The notes under the pieces were generated by a model. It saw nothing but the letters and a program-made list of their open reading frames with translations. It was not told where the DNA came from and did not search any database. This document shows, one piece after another, positions 28,001 to 37,153 of a stretch of 64,000 nucleotides of DNA. This DNA is from Cohaesibacter marisflavi (lineage in GTDB: Bacteria > Pseudomonadota > Alphaproteobacteria > Rhizobiales > Cohaesibacteraceae). The stretch lies in assembly GCF_900115225.1 (NCBI RefSeq), contig NZ_FOVR01000012.1:124001-188000 (forward strand), in the 5' to 3' direction. Made by a program: the position numbers and the translations under genes. Positions within the stretch are counted from its first letter, which is position 1, and each line of letters starts with the position of its first letter.

Positions 28001-28915
28001 TCAGCCAAGAAGCGCTGCATAGTCAAGGTCTTCCAAGCCAGCGGCACGCCGTGCGGAGGTGAGTGTATTGGCCATCAGCAACGCAATGGTCATCGGACCA
28101 ACGCCACCCGGAACCGGCGTTATGAAACCCGCATGCTCTGCAGCGCCATCATAATCAACATCGCCAACAAGCCGCGTTTTGCCTTCTCCACGTTCGGGAG
28201 CGGGGATGCGGTTGATCCCCACGTCGATGACACACGCACCATCCTTGATCCAGTCGCCCTTGATCATTTGGGGGCGACCAACCGCAGCAACAACAATATC
28301 CGCAGCCTTCACAACGCTTGGCAAATCCTTTGTCCGGCTATGCGCGATGGTCACCGTGCAGCTTTCTGCCAGCAAAAGAGCCGCCATCGGTTTGCCTACA
28401 ATGTTGGAGCGCCCGACCACCACGGCGGATTTGCCGGAAAGATCGCCCAGAGATCTCTTGGCCAGAATAAGCGACCCCGCTGGCGTGCAGGGCACCATGG
28501 CCTTGTCTTTGGCACCTGCAGTGAGCAGTCCCACATTGATTGGATGGAACCCGTCAACATCCTTGTCAGGGCGGATCAATTCCAGCACCTTGGATTCATC
28601 AATATGATCGGGCAGGGGGAGCTGAACGAGAATGCCATGAATGCTATCATCTTCATTCAACTCGCCTACAAGAGACAAGAGTGTGTCTTCTGAAGTATCT
28701 GCTGGCAGAGCATGTTCCACCGATTTGAAATGGCATTCATTGGCAGCTTTGCCTTTGGACGCGACATAAACCTTGCTGGCAGGGTCTTCACCAACAATGA
28801 CCACCGCAATGCCTGGTACGACGCCAGTCTCATCGATCAGTTTTTTGCCCTCAACGGCAATTTTTTCTCTCAGCGCTGCGGCAATCGCCTTGCCATCAAT
28901 GCGTGTTGCGGTCAT
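28001..28915 (-). CDS. folD: Bifunctional methylene-THF dehydrogenase/methenyl-THF cyclohydrolase
   Basis: A 304-residue FolD that interconverts 5,10-methylene-THF and 10-formyl-THF with NADP. It shows [11 protein letters not shown] (catalytic Lys), [13 protein letters not shown], the nucleotide-binding [17 protein letters not shown] and the C-terminal [19 protein letters not shown]. The frame runs up to 29017, but the ATG at 28915 ([13 protein letters not shown]) with AGAGAGAAG before it is the right start. It is co-directional with fhs and takes the one-carbon product of sarcosine oxidase. Confidence 0.96.
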   Translation of the reverse strand: MTATRIDGKAIAAALREKIAVEGKKLIDETGVVPGIAVVIVGEDPASKVYVASKGKAANECHFKSVEHALPADTSEDTLLSLVGELNEDDSIHGILVQLPLPDHIDESKVLELIRPDKDVDGFHPINVGLLTAGAKDKAMVPCTPAGSLILAKRSLGDLSGKSAVVVGRSNIVGKPMAALLLAESCTVTIAHSRTKDLPSVVKAADIVVAAVGRPQMIKGDWIKDGACVIDVGINRIPAPERGEGKTRLVGDVDYDGAAEHAGFITPVPGGVGPMTIALLMANTLTSARRAAGLEDLDYAALLG

Positions 28916-28985
28916 GTGCTTCTCTCTTTCAAGACGTGTGATTCCATGCTCATGCGGCAATAAGTTGCCAACAGCTATAGACTCC

Positions 28986-30656
28986 TTAGAACAAGCCTTC
29001 AATGTCGCCTTTTTCATTAAGGTGGATAGACAGGGCCGCCGGTTTGCGCGGCAGTCCTGGCATTGTCATGATTTCCCCGCAAATCACGACGATGAAACCG
29101 GCCCCGGCAGAAAGACGGACTTCTCTGACAGGGACGTCAAAATCACTTGGTGCCCCCAGGAGCGTCGGGTCCGTTGAAAAGCTATATTGGGTTTTGGCCA
29201 TACAAACAGGCAGCTCGCCATAGCCCTCCGCTTCCCATTGCTCCAGTTGCTGGCGGATCTTCTGATTGATAAGAACACCCTTTGCGCCATAAATCTCCTT
29301 GGCCACAATCTCGATTTTTGTCACGAACGACATGGAATCCCGATAAAGCAACTTGAATTGCGGCTTTTCCTGCTCTGTCATGGCTACAACGGCTTCGGCC
29401 AACGCCACAGCCCCTTTGGAGCCATCCGCCCAGTGCGTACACAGAATGGCCTTGCACCCCATGCTCTCAACATAACGCTGCACCACGGCGGTTTCTTCTA
29501 CGGTGTCCGAGGTGAAATGATTAATAGCAACAACGACAGGAACGTCGAACTTTTTGACATTTTCGATGTGGCGACCAAGGTTCGCACATCCAGCCAAAAC
29601 GGCATCCTCATCCGGGGTGCCCAAGTCGGCCTTGGCTACGCCACCATTCATCTTGAGCGCCCTGATAGTTGCCACAATCACGGCAGCATCAGGCGCGACA
29701 CCTGCTTTGCGGCACTTGATGTTGAAGAATTTCTCCGCTCCAAGATCTGCTCCAAAGCCAGCTTCCGTCACCACATAATCGGAAAGCTTGAGTGCAGCCT
29801 TGGTGGAAAGCACCGAATTGCAGCCATGAGCAATATTAGCGAAAGGGCCGCCATGCACAAAGGCAGGATTATTCTCCAGCGTCTGCACCAGATTAGGCAG
29901 AATGGCCTGTTTGAGCAAAACCGTCATGGCCCCGTCGGCGCCGATATCTCGGCAAGAAACAGGTGTACGGTCTCTTCGATAGCCAACAATAATGTCGCCC
30001 AAACGGCGCTGCAAATCCTTATGGTTTTCTGCCAGACAAAGAATGGCCATCACCTCTGAGGCAACGGTGATATCAAACCCTGATTCTGAAGGAAATCCGT
30101 TAGCGACACCGCCAAGCCCTGTCGTGATCTGCCGTAAGGATCGGTCATTCAAGTCAACAACGCGACGCCATTTGATCCGCCGTACATCAATATCGAGGTC
30201 ATTGCCCCAGTAGATATGATTGTCGACCATCGCGGCGAGCAGATTGTGCGCCGCTGTTACCGCATGAAAATCACCCGTGAAATGCAGGTTCATTTCTTCC
30301 ATCGGAACAACCTGCGCCATGCCGCCACCAGCTGCGCCACCCTTAACGCCAAAACAGGGCCCCAGCGAGGCTTCGCGAATACAGACGCTTGCCTTCTTGC
30401 CAATCGCATTGAGCGCATCACCCAACCCAACTGTGGTGGTTGTCTTGCCTTCCCCCGCGGGAGTAGGACTTATGGCCGTCACCAGAATAAGCTTGCCATT
30501 GGGGCGATCTGCCAGTGCGTCCATGCAGTCTTGCGAGAGCTTGGCTTTGTCATGTCCGAAGGGGATTAGCTGTTCTGCGGGAATAGAAAGGTGTTCGCCT
30601 ATCTGGGCGATTGGTTTCAGTGTGGCGGCGCGGGCAATGTCTATATCACTTTGCAT
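28986..30656 (-). CDS. fhs: Formate-tetrahydrofolate ligase
   Basis: A 556-residue enzyme that makes or consumes 10-formyl-THF with ATP. The P-loop [19 protein letters not shown] is near residues 65-83. Further family segments are [36 protein letters not shown] and [10 protein letters not shown] at the C-terminus. Full length. With folD directly downstream, it completes a sarcosine, methylene-THF, formyl-THF, formate route. Confidence 0.97.
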   Translation of the reverse strand: MQSDIDIARAATLKPIAQIGEHLSIPAEQLIPFGHDKAKLSQDCMDALADRPNGKLILVTAISPTPAGEGKTTTTVGLGDALNAIGKKASVCIREASLGPCFGVKGGAAGGGMAQVVPMEEMNLHFTGDFHAVTAAHNLLAAMVDNHIYWGNDLDIDVRRIKWRRVVDLNDRSLRQITTGLGGVANGFPSESGFDITVASEVMAILCLAENHKDLQRRLGDIIVGYRRDRTPVSCRDIGADGAMTVLLKQAILPNLVQTLENNPAFVHGGPFANIAHGCNSVLSTKAALKLSDYVVTEAGFGADLGAEKFFNIKCRKAGVAPDAAVIVATIRALKMNGGVAKADLGTPDEDAVLAGCANLGRHIENVKKFDVPVVVAINHFTSDTVEETAVVQRYVESMGCKAILCTHWADGSKGAVALAEAVVAMTEQEKPQFKLLYRDSMSFVTKIEIVAKEIYGAKGVLINQKIRQQLEQWEAEGYGELPVCMAKTQYSFSTDPTLLGAPSDFDVPVREVRLSAGAGFIVVICGEIMTMPGLPRKPAALSIHLNEKGDIEGLF

Positions 30657-30816
30657 CGATAGCGGGTCTCACTTTTAATCGGACAGTGGAATGCTCTGGT
30701 TTTGGTTCTGTTAAGATGATGTATTGCGAACAACAGGCAAAAATCAAGCTACCCCTGTAACAAATGCCATTCTTTCGACAAGTCAGGCAGTCACGCCTTG
30801 CAGGTGACAAAAATAC

Positions 30817-30826
30817 TGGTATACCA
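30817..30826. promoter_or_regulatory. GntR/FadR-type operator palindrome
   Basis: The palindrome TGGTATACCA lies 32 bp before the start of the first saccharopine-dehydrogenase-like gene. This core matches the operator form bound by several FadR-subfamily GntR regulators (for example the UxuR/ExuR sites). No GntR gene is in the window. Confidence 0.45.
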
Positions 30827-30857
30827 AAGGGAAACAAAATACGAGGGAAACAGTAGT

Positions 30858-32015
30858 ATGTCACATATTCATTGGCTTGGTGCGGGGCTTTCTTCCGTGC
30901 CGGGTATCCGCCGCCTTATTTCCAAAAATCGAGAAATCACACTTTGGAACCGTACCCTCTCCAAAGCAGAGGCAGCAACGCAAGGATTGAGCGGCTCATT
31001 CGATGTCAAGGAATTCACCCTTGATGCTCTCAGTGCAGAATTGAAGCCCGGAGATGTCGCTGTTTCCATGCTGCCTGCCACGATGCACTTACAAATTGCC
31101 GAACTTTGCCTTGAGAAAGACGCTCATTTTGTTTCGTCTTCCTATGTCAGTCCGGAAATGGCTGCATTGGACGAAAAAGCAAAGGCCAAGGGGCTGACCT
31201 TCGTCAACGAAGTGGGCCTCGACCCCGGTCTTGACCATTTGCTAGCCCATCTCCTTATGAGCGATTACAAGGCAAGCGACGCTTACGATCCGGCCAATAG
31301 CCACGAATTCCGGTCCTTCTGCGGCGGCTTCCCAGCTGTTGCCAACGACTTCCGCTATAAATTCAGCTGGTCTCCCCTTGGGGTTCTCAAGGCTCTCAAA
31401 AGCCCGGCAAAAGCCATCATGGGCGGCAAGGAAGTCAACACACAGAAACCATGGGATGCGATTTCAGACTATTCTGCCAATCTGCCAGGTGGCGCAGAAG
31501 TCTTTCAGTCCTATCCAAACCGCAACTCCTTGCCCTTCATGCAAGCCTATGGCATGGGCAGCGATTGGAACGTCCACACCTTCGTACGCGGCACCTTGCG
31601 CCTTGATGGCTGGTCAGATGCGTGGGCCGATATTTTCCATTTCGTTGAAAATGAATTGGCAGGTCCGGATGGCGATGCAAAACTGGCGGCCATGAGCGAG
31701 CAGCTCTGGACGGACTATGCTTATGATGAGGGCGAACCGGACAGGGTTGTTCTGGTTGTTGACCTGAAGGCCAGCAAAGATGGCAAGGTTGTCTGGCACA
31801 AAGACTATGCCCTTGATTCCAAAGGCAGCAAAGAATTCTCAGCCATGGCGCGGCTCGTCTCCATTACTGTTAGCCTCGCGGTTGAAACTGTTTTGGAAGG
31901 CTCTCTCCCTGCGGGCGTATCCGCAGCACCGTCAGATCCTACAACGATCCATCGCTGGTTTGAAGAAATCAAGGCGCATGGGGATGAGTTCCACCTGACC
32001 GAACATGTGTCCTGA
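30858..32015 (+). CDS. Saccharopine dehydrogenase-like protein, copy 1
   Basis: A 385-residue NAD(P)-dependent oxidoreductase of the saccharopine dehydrogenase family. The N-terminal Rossmann motif (HWLGAGLSSVPGIRRL) and the VSMLPATMHLQIAELCLE and FVNEVGLDPGLDHLLAH segments are visible. The frame is open from 30798; the ATG at 30858 with GAGGGAAA before it gives the N-terminus matching the neighbouring paralogue. The family includes lysine-catabolic saccharopine dehydrogenases and carboxynorspermidine synthases. No other lysine-pathway gene is nearby, so the substrate is open. Confidence 0.85.
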   Translation: MSHIHWLGAGLSSVPGIRRLISKNREITLWNRTLSKAEAATQGLSGSFDVKEFTLDALSAELKPGDVAVSMLPATMHLQIAELCLEKDAHFVSSSYVSPEMAALDEKAKAKGLTFVNEVGLDPGLDHLLAHLLMSDYKASDAYDPANSHEFRSFCGGFPAVANDFRYKFSWSPLGVLKALKSPAKAIMGGKEVNTQKPWDAISDYSANLPGGAEVFQSYPNRNSLPFMQAYGMGSDWNVHTFVRGTLRLDGWSDAWADIFHFVENELAGPDGDAKLAAMSEQLWTDYAYDEGEPDRVVLVVDLKASKDGKVVWHKDYALDSKGSKEFSAMARLVSITVSLAVETVLEGSLPAGVSAAPSDPTTIHRWFEEIKAHGDEFHLTEHVS

Positions 32016-32330
32016 TAAGCGCATCATTTAGCCATTGCATCAAAGGTCCGGCATCTGTCGGGCCTTTTTGACTCGCAAGAACATATTTTATTTCGCTCCA
32101 TTAGGGATAAGCATAAAACGAAAGACTAATGCACAGAGATTAATTATTAGGCATGCCCAATTCATTGGCATTCTGTCCATTTGCGTCATTAGCACAAACA
32201 GATTGACGAAAATGCCCGTCATTTTGCCAAAGTAACCGACAAAGCCACTTGAACGCCCCACCAGGAAGCGCAAAGCTCAGACAAAAGACAGTCAGAAGCT
32301 GCCTAACACCCTTCCTCTGGAGCGTTATCA
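32016..32330. other. 315-bp gap between the two saccharopine-dehydrogenase-like genes
   Basis: It contains the terminator of copy 1 (32042-32069), then about 260 bp of AT-rich sequence with no convincing gene, which must hold the separate promoter of copy 2. Confidence 0.6.
32042..32069 (+). terminator. Rho-independent terminator after copy 1
   Basis: AAAGGTCCG pairs with CGGGCCTTT (9 bp, one G-U) around an 8-nt loop, followed by TTTTTG, 27 bp after the stop codon. Confidence 0.85.
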
Positions 32331-33521
32331 ATGAGCGAACCACTCAAGAAAATTCACTGGCTCGGCGCCGGACTGGCCTCCGTTCCCGGCATCCGCAGAC
32401 TTGTCGCCAAAGACTACCCCGTCAATCTTTGGGAGCAGGATCTTGAAAAAGCCAAGGCAGCAACAAAAGGCCTTACCGGCAACGTAACGCTGCATACAGC
32501 CGACAACGACGAGTTGGCAAAGGCAATTGCAGTGGGCGACATTGTCGTTTCCATGTTGCCCGCCTCCATGCATCTCAACATCGCCAAGCTATGCCTTGAG
32601 AAGGGGGCAAACTTTGTTTCCTCATCATATATCAGCCCGGAGATGGTCGAGCTTGATGCGGAAGCGAAAGAAAAGGGACTTATCTTCATCAATGAAGTGG
32701 GGCTCGACCCCGGCATTGACCATTTACTCTCTCATTTGCTCATTGAAGACTATAAAGCCAGTCCGCAATTCTCGCCCGACAACGAGCACGACTACCAATC
32801 CTATTGTGGTGGTTTTCCAACCATTGCCAACGACTTTACTTACAAATTCAGTTGGTCGCCCCTTGGCGTCCTCAAGGCGCTGAAAAACCCAGCCAAAGCC
32901 ATCGTTGAAGGCAAGGAAATCGACATCGCCAAACCATGGGACGCTGTAAAATCCTATGATGTGGCCCTTGCTGAGGGCATGGAAACATTCCAGTCCTACC
33001 CAAACCGCAACTCGGTTGTCTTCATGCCGCACTATGGCATCTCGGAAGACTGGACCATGAAGCGTTTCGTGCGCGGTACTTTGCGCCTGAATGGTTGGGC
33101 CGAAGCATGGAAAGATATTTTCAATACCATTGAAACAACAGAAGCGGACAAGGTGGATGCCGAGCTTGGCCCTCTAAGCGACAAGCTCTGGGCAGACTAT
33201 CGGTATGAAGATGGCGAATTTGATCGCGTCGTGCTGACGGTTGAATTAAAAGTTATGCGAAACGGCATCACAATCTGGCACAAGGCCAAAAGTATGGATA
33301 GCGTCGGAACCAGACATGCCAGCGCCATGGCGCGTCTTGTCGCCAACACCGTCAGTCTGGCGACGGAAGCCGCCTTTAAGGGCAAATTGAAACCCGGCGT
33401 ACAGGCCGCCCCCTCAGATCCCGCTGTCATTCGCGAATGGCTCGAAACCATTTCCGAGCTGGGTGATGTCGTGCACCACACGGATTACTGCGTCCAATCC
33501 CGTATTATTGCGGCTGAATAA
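32331..33521 (+). CDS. Saccharopine dehydrogenase-like protein, copy 2
   Basis: A 396-residue paralogue of the preceding gene; long blocks are near identical (for example YKFSWSPLGVLKALK, FVRGTLRL, EKG.. FVSSSYISPEM versus FVSSSYVSPEM). The Rossmann start is HWLGAGLASVPGIRRLVAK. It has its own promoter region because a terminator separates the copies. A tandem duplication that has diverged to roughly two-thirds identity by eye suggests division of labour, such as different substrates or regulation. Function as for copy 1. Confidence 0.85.
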   Translation: MSEPLKKIHWLGAGLASVPGIRRLVAKDYPVNLWEQDLEKAKAATKGLTGNVTLHTADNDELAKAIAVGDIVVSMLPASMHLNIAKLCLEKGANFVSSSYISPEMVELDAEAKEKGLIFINEVGLDPGIDHLLSHLLIEDYKASPQFSPDNEHDYQSYCGGFPTIANDFTYKFSWSPLGVLKALKNPAKAIVEGKEIDIAKPWDAVKSYDVALAEGMETFQSYPNRNSVVFMPHYGISEDWTMKRFVRGTLRLNGWAEAWKDIFNTIETTEADKVDAELGPLSDKLWADYRYEDGEFDRVVLTVELKVMRNGITIWHKAKSMDSVGTRHASAMARLVANTVSLATEAAFKGKLKPGVQAAPSDPAVIREWLETISELGDVVHHTDYCVQSRIIAAE

Positions 33522-33549
33522 AAGCAAACATTCCAATTGCATATAAAGG

Positions 33550-33576
33550 AGGGAGGATGCCAAACCCTCCCTTTTT
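33550..33576 (+). terminator. Rho-independent terminator after copy 2
   Basis: AGGGAGG (33550-33556) and CCTCCCT (33566-33572) form a 7-bp stem with a 9-nt loop, followed by TTTTATTT. It lies between the convergent ends of copy 2 and the U32 gene. Confidence 0.85.
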
Positions 33577-33581
33577 ATTTG

Positions 33582-35273
33582 TTATGAAACCTTCTTGATA
33601 ACTTCTTGCTGCGCCTGTTGCTTGGTCAGCAGTTTGCCTTGTTCATTTTTGGCAAGCAGCGTACGCGCCTTCTCATATTTCGGATCATTCCAGAAGATGG
33701 TGCAGCCATTACAGCCACGACCACAGCAGCCTTCTGTGCCAAGGCGCGGGCTCTTGGTTGAGCGCTTTGTCTGGTCTGCATCCAGAGCGTCTTGAAGCTT
33801 CACATTCTTGCGGCCGTAGAGACCTTCATCGCCGGTACCTAGCTCAAGTTCATGGGCTTCAGCATCATGCTTCAGTCGCGCCCACTGCGCCGGCGTCAAG
33901 GCGCGTTCCTTGCGTACGACGGTCATAACGGGCACATGCTGGGCCAGCAAGCCAGGATCTTCGTGATCAAACAGCGAGAAGGGAATGCGGATTTCAGGAT
34001 TGGTGCCCGGATTGACCACATCCTTTATCTTGCCATTCTTGGCATCCTCAAATTCATAAAGGCGGATCGGAATGGGCGAACGAAGGTGAGGGGAGACAAA
34101 CTCGAAAACATCACCGGCTTCGAGCTTATTCTTGACCAGAACAACAAAGGCATCATCGCGCACTTCCTTGACCATGCCCGCAAATTCCCACTCTGCAAAG
34201 GTCGAGGTTTCTTCATAGCCATGCGCATAGTTGGTCAAGCGCCCTTCATGGAAGGCAAGCGTGTAACCGCGGTTCGGAACCGTAGCCAGCTCTTCCATAT
34301 AGGCTTCAGGATCCCAGTTGTCCGGGTCTTCATACCAATCATCAATCGCCATTCGATAGGCGCGCGCAACAAGGGCCACATAATAGGGGCTTTTGCCGCG
34401 CCCTTCGACCTTGAGGCTATCAACGCCAATAGAAAGATAGTCTGGCAGCTTGGGCATGATGCAAAGATCACGGCTATTGAGGATGTAAGAACCGCGCTCA
34501 TCCTCGACAATCTGCATCAATTCTCCGGGGCGCTGCTCTTCCTCTAGGAAGAAGTCGAACAGTTCCAGATTTTCTTCGCTCAGCTTCAGTTCGCGCACAG
34601 TGCCATCGCGCAACTTCATATGCACCTTATATTTCCAGCGGCAGCTGTTGGCACATGAGCCCTGATTGGCGCCGCGCTCAGCCATGAAGTTCGACAACAG
34701 GCAGCGGCCGGAATAGGTCATGCACATGGAGCCATGCACAAAGGCCTCAAGCTTCAGATCAGGGCATTTCTCCCGCACTTCGGCGAGCTCCGGATAAGAA
34801 ACCTCACGCCCCATAACAACGAGGCTGGCTCCCTGGCTTTCCCAGAATTTAACCGATTGCCACGAACAAACATTTGCCTGCGTTGAGACATGCAATTCCA
34901 ACTCGGGCGCTTGCGCCTTGACGAACATGAAGACACCCGGATCGGCAACGATTAGCCCATCCGGCTTCACCTTGCGCACTGTCTCGACATATTGCGGCAG
35001 CTTGTCGATGTCCTTGTTGTGAGAAAACAGATTGAGCGTTAGATAAACCCGCTTGCCATGTGCATGGGCGAACTCGATCCCCTCAACCACATCTTCCAGC
35101 GTCATCTGGGACTTGGTTCTGAGACTCATGTCTGGCGTGCCCATATAGATCGCATCAGCGCCATAAAGCACCGCCATCTTCAGCTTTTCTAGATTACCTG
35201 CAGGCATCAGTAGTTCGCTTCGTTCAGGCCTCTTGACCCTTGTCGCAAGAGTGGATGTCTCGGACACGCTCAT
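33582..35273 (-). CDS. U32 family protein (TrhP/RlhA-like RNA hydroxylation)
   Basis: A 563-residue member of the former 'peptidase U32' family. The N-terminal TIM-barrel-like part (MPAGNLEKLKMAVLYGADAIYMG) and the cysteine-containing core (GRCLLSNFMAERGANQGSCANSCRW, in two parts around residues 195-215) are present. A Cys-rich tail, CCGRGCNGC, may hold an Fe-S cluster. Members YegQ/TrhP and YdcP/RlhA act in prephenate-dependent hydroxylation of tRNA or 23S rRNA; the length is between those two. A direct role in RNA modification is expected, but which RNA is uncertain. Confidence 0.85.
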   Translation of the reverse strand: MSVSETSTLATRVKRPERSELLMPAGNLEKLKMAVLYGADAIYMGTPDMSLRTKSQMTLEDVVEGIEFAHAHGKRVYLTLNLFSHNKDIDKLPQYVETVRKVKPDGLIVADPGVFMFVKAQAPELELHVSTQANVCSWQSVKFWESQGASLVVMGREVSYPELAEVREKCPDLKLEAFVHGSMCMTYSGRCLLSNFMAERGANQGSCANSCRWKYKVHMKLRDGTVRELKLSEENLELFDFFLEEEQRPGELMQIVEDERGSYILNSRDLCIMPKLPDYLSIGVDSLKVEGRGKSPYYVALVARAYRMAIDDWYEDPDNWDPEAYMEELATVPNRGYTLAFHEGRLTNYAHGYEETSTFAEWEFAGMVKEVRDDAFVVLVKNKLEAGDVFEFVSPHLRSPIPIRLYEFEDAKNGKIKDVVNPGTNPEIRIPFSLFDHEDPGLLAQHVPVMTVVRKERALTPAQWARLKHDAEAHELELGTGDEGLYGRKNVKLQDALDADQTKRSTKSPRLGTEGCCGRGCNGCTIFWNDPKYEKARTLLAKNEQGKLLTKQQAQQEVIKKVS

Positions 35274-35502
35274 AGATAACTCCTATTCGGGATAAGGCGT
35301 GTTTGATATCAAACAAAAGCGGCTCTTTCCAGTCACAAAGTAGGTATTTTCTCGTTCATGACGAACACGAATTTGTACCGGGCCAACATATTAGTTAAAA
35401 ATACGGATCCCGCATGTTATGATCGAAGGAACGAAATAGCTGCCACATGCCAAACCAGCATTCAAATAGCAATAGGCGCACGACACGAAATAAGGCACCC
35501 CC

Positions 35503-36126
35503 ATGCAGTTTAAGAGTGAATATAGACTTCCAGCAAATTACAAAAGAATAAAGAGATGTCTTAAGTCGCCCGTAACTTTAAAAAGACTCCTTCCTAATTG
35601 TATTGACGTTGAACAACTGGACTCAAATACACTTCTTGCGACCATAAATAGCTCCGTCTTGGATGGAAAAATCATCCATTATCTGTATCACTTCGTTGAT
35701 GCGGGGGAATATAGTCCCTATCTTGAAGTAGATTGGCAAGGAACAGATCCTGCAGCTTTATTGCCAAAGGGCGGTCATAAAATCACCCTCACTGAAGAAG
35801 AGGGGGAAATGACGGTCCTTGAGTTAAACAGCACTCTGCATACGACACTGAATGGCAAGCTGGTCAAAAATGACCCCACCGTCAGCAAGGCAATCGTGTC
35901 GGACTATTTTTCGCGCTTTGTAGCCGAATTTGATCAACTGGAGGGAAATGACATGAGCAATGATAAACCCGAGTTTGAAGACGTTCTTCACGAGGCAAAA
36001 AACCCGGTTGAAGAACTCGAGGCGGAAGCTGAAGAAGCGGCAGTAAAGGGCTTTCTGGGCGGCCCGCAAATGTGGGCGTTTATTGCACTGGCAATCGTCA
36101 TTATTCTCCTCTTGGTCTTCTACTGA
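35503..36126 (+). CDS. CoxG-like SRPBCC protein with C-terminal membrane anchor
   Basis: A 207-residue protein whose N-terminal 145 residues follow the CoxG/SRPBCC pattern: LKSPVTLKRLLPNCIDVEQL at the start, a middle beta-rich part and a final helix FSRFVAEFDQL. A charged linker (about residues 150-185, very acidic) leads to one C-terminal membrane segment (MWAFIALAIVIILLLVFY), so it is tail-anchored to the inner membrane. CoxG proteins help recruit or mature CO-dehydrogenase-type enzymes, but none is near. This assignment is from pattern only. Confidence 0.55.
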   Translation: MQFKSEYRLPANYKRIKRCLKSPVTLKRLLPNCIDVEQLDSNTLLATINSSVLDGKIIHYLYHFVDAGEYSPYLEVDWQGTDPAALLPKGGHKITLTEEEGEMTVLELNSTLHTTLNGKLVKNDPTVSKAIVSDYFSRFVAEFDQLEGNDMSNDKPEFEDVLHEAKNPVEELEAEAEEAAVKGFLGGPQMWAFIALAIVIILLLVFY

Positions 36127-36179
36127 GGAAAGTGCTATTTAATATGTCAGTTTAAGTTCAACAGAAGGCTTGCGTCTCG

Positions 36180-37106
36180 ATGAATTTGAAATGCCATATT
36201 AAAGATCCATCCATTTACCTTCGCGCAGCGCTCTCTGTCTGCGCGGGGATTGTTTTTTCTACAATTACCGGCGTCGCTCAAGCCGCGACCCCACTTGTGT
36301 CGCCCCAATGGTTGCAAACTCATTATGCTGATGAAAACATCACCATACTGGATCTGCAACCCGCAGAAGGATATGCCCGCGTTCATATTCTCGGGGCCGT
36401 CAACACCGATTTCAATAAATGGCGACAACCCAAGCCCAAAAAAGGCATGTCGTTGCCCGACACGCGCTATCTCATTGAACTGATCGGTTCTCTGGGTATA
36501 TCCAAGGACACCCATGTCATTCTGGCGCCAATCGGCGTCAATGCAAATGAAATGGCCATAGCAACCAGAGTCTATTGGACTTTCAAGATTTTAGGGCATA
36601 AAGAAATTTCCATTCTTGATGGCGGCCTGATTGCCTATAGCGAACTACCCGAAGCGAATTGGTCGAAACAGCCTGTACCGGTCAATCGGGTTGATTATGA
36701 GGCTATGGCCGATCTCTCCAAGGCGCCTGAGGCCGCAGAAATATTGGCAGAATGGAAAAAAGGCACATCCTTCGTCGACTATCGCTCCGAGGGCGAATTT
36801 TATGGCAAGGTAGGGGGCGCACGGCCCGGGACCATTCCGAACTCAAAAAACCTCCCCTTTGACAAGCTTGTAGAACCGATTAAGGGTGGACAGTTTCTGT
36901 CTCTGCCGGAAATCAAAAAGATCTTTACCGACCGCAATATTCCTATGAGCGGCCCCCAGATCGCTTTTTGCAATTCTGGCCACAGAGCCTCATTGGGTTG
37001 GTTCGTCTCGCATGAATTGCTAGGTAACAAGGATGTGCGTCTATATGACGGCTCTATGGCCGAATGGACAAAATATCCCGACTACCCAATTGCCATTCCC
37101 AAATAA
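36180..37106 (+). CDS. Exported sulfurtransferase with two rhodanese domains
   Basis: A 308-residue protein with an N-terminal signal peptide (hydrophobic stretch to AQAAT, about residue 37), an inactive-looking first rhodanese domain and a second with the active-site Cys264 in CNSGHRAS. The CxSGxRA loop is of thiosulfate:cyanide type. It moves sulfane sulfur in the periplasm. It is co-directional with the preceding CoxG-like gene (gap 53 bp) and convergent to the antiporter. Confidence 0.88.
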   Translation: MNLKCHIKDPSIYLRAALSVCAGIVFSTITGVAQAATPLVSPQWLQTHYADENITILDLQPAEGYARVHILGAVNTDFNKWRQPKPKKGMSLPDTRYLIELIGSLGISKDTHVILAPIGVNANEMAIATRVYWTFKILGHKEISILDGGLIAYSELPEANWSKQPVPVNRVDYEAMADLSKAPEAAEILAEWKKGTSFVDYRSEGEFYGKVGGARPGTIPNSKNLPFDKLVEPIKGGQFLSLPEIKKIFTDRNIPMSGPQIAFCNSGHRASLGWFVSHELLGNKDVRLYDGSMAEWTKYPDYPIAIPK

Positions 37107-37119
37107 GCTGTAAAGAAAT

Positions 37120-37151
37120 GAGCGAGCAGAGCATATGCCAAGCGCTCGCTC
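37120..37151. terminator. Hairpin between convergent genes
   Basis: GAGCGAGC (37120-37127) and GCTCGCTC (37144-37151) form a perfect 8-bp stem with a 16-nt loop in the 47-bp gap between the sulfurtransferase and antiporter ends. No T-run follows, so termination would be weak or Rho-assisted. Confidence 0.5.
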
Positions 37152-37153
37152 CT

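Noticed and set aside
30216-30569. 117-residue frame opposite fhs
   Set aside because: Shadow of fhs with no supporting features.
28773-30678. Several plus-strand frames opposite folD and fhs
   Set aside because: Both minus-strand genes are full-length, highly conserved enzymes; the plus frames are shadows.
34754-34948. Small frame antisense to the U32 gene core
   Set aside because: It overlaps the conserved U32 domain in another frame and is Arg/Ser-rich, typical of shadow frames.
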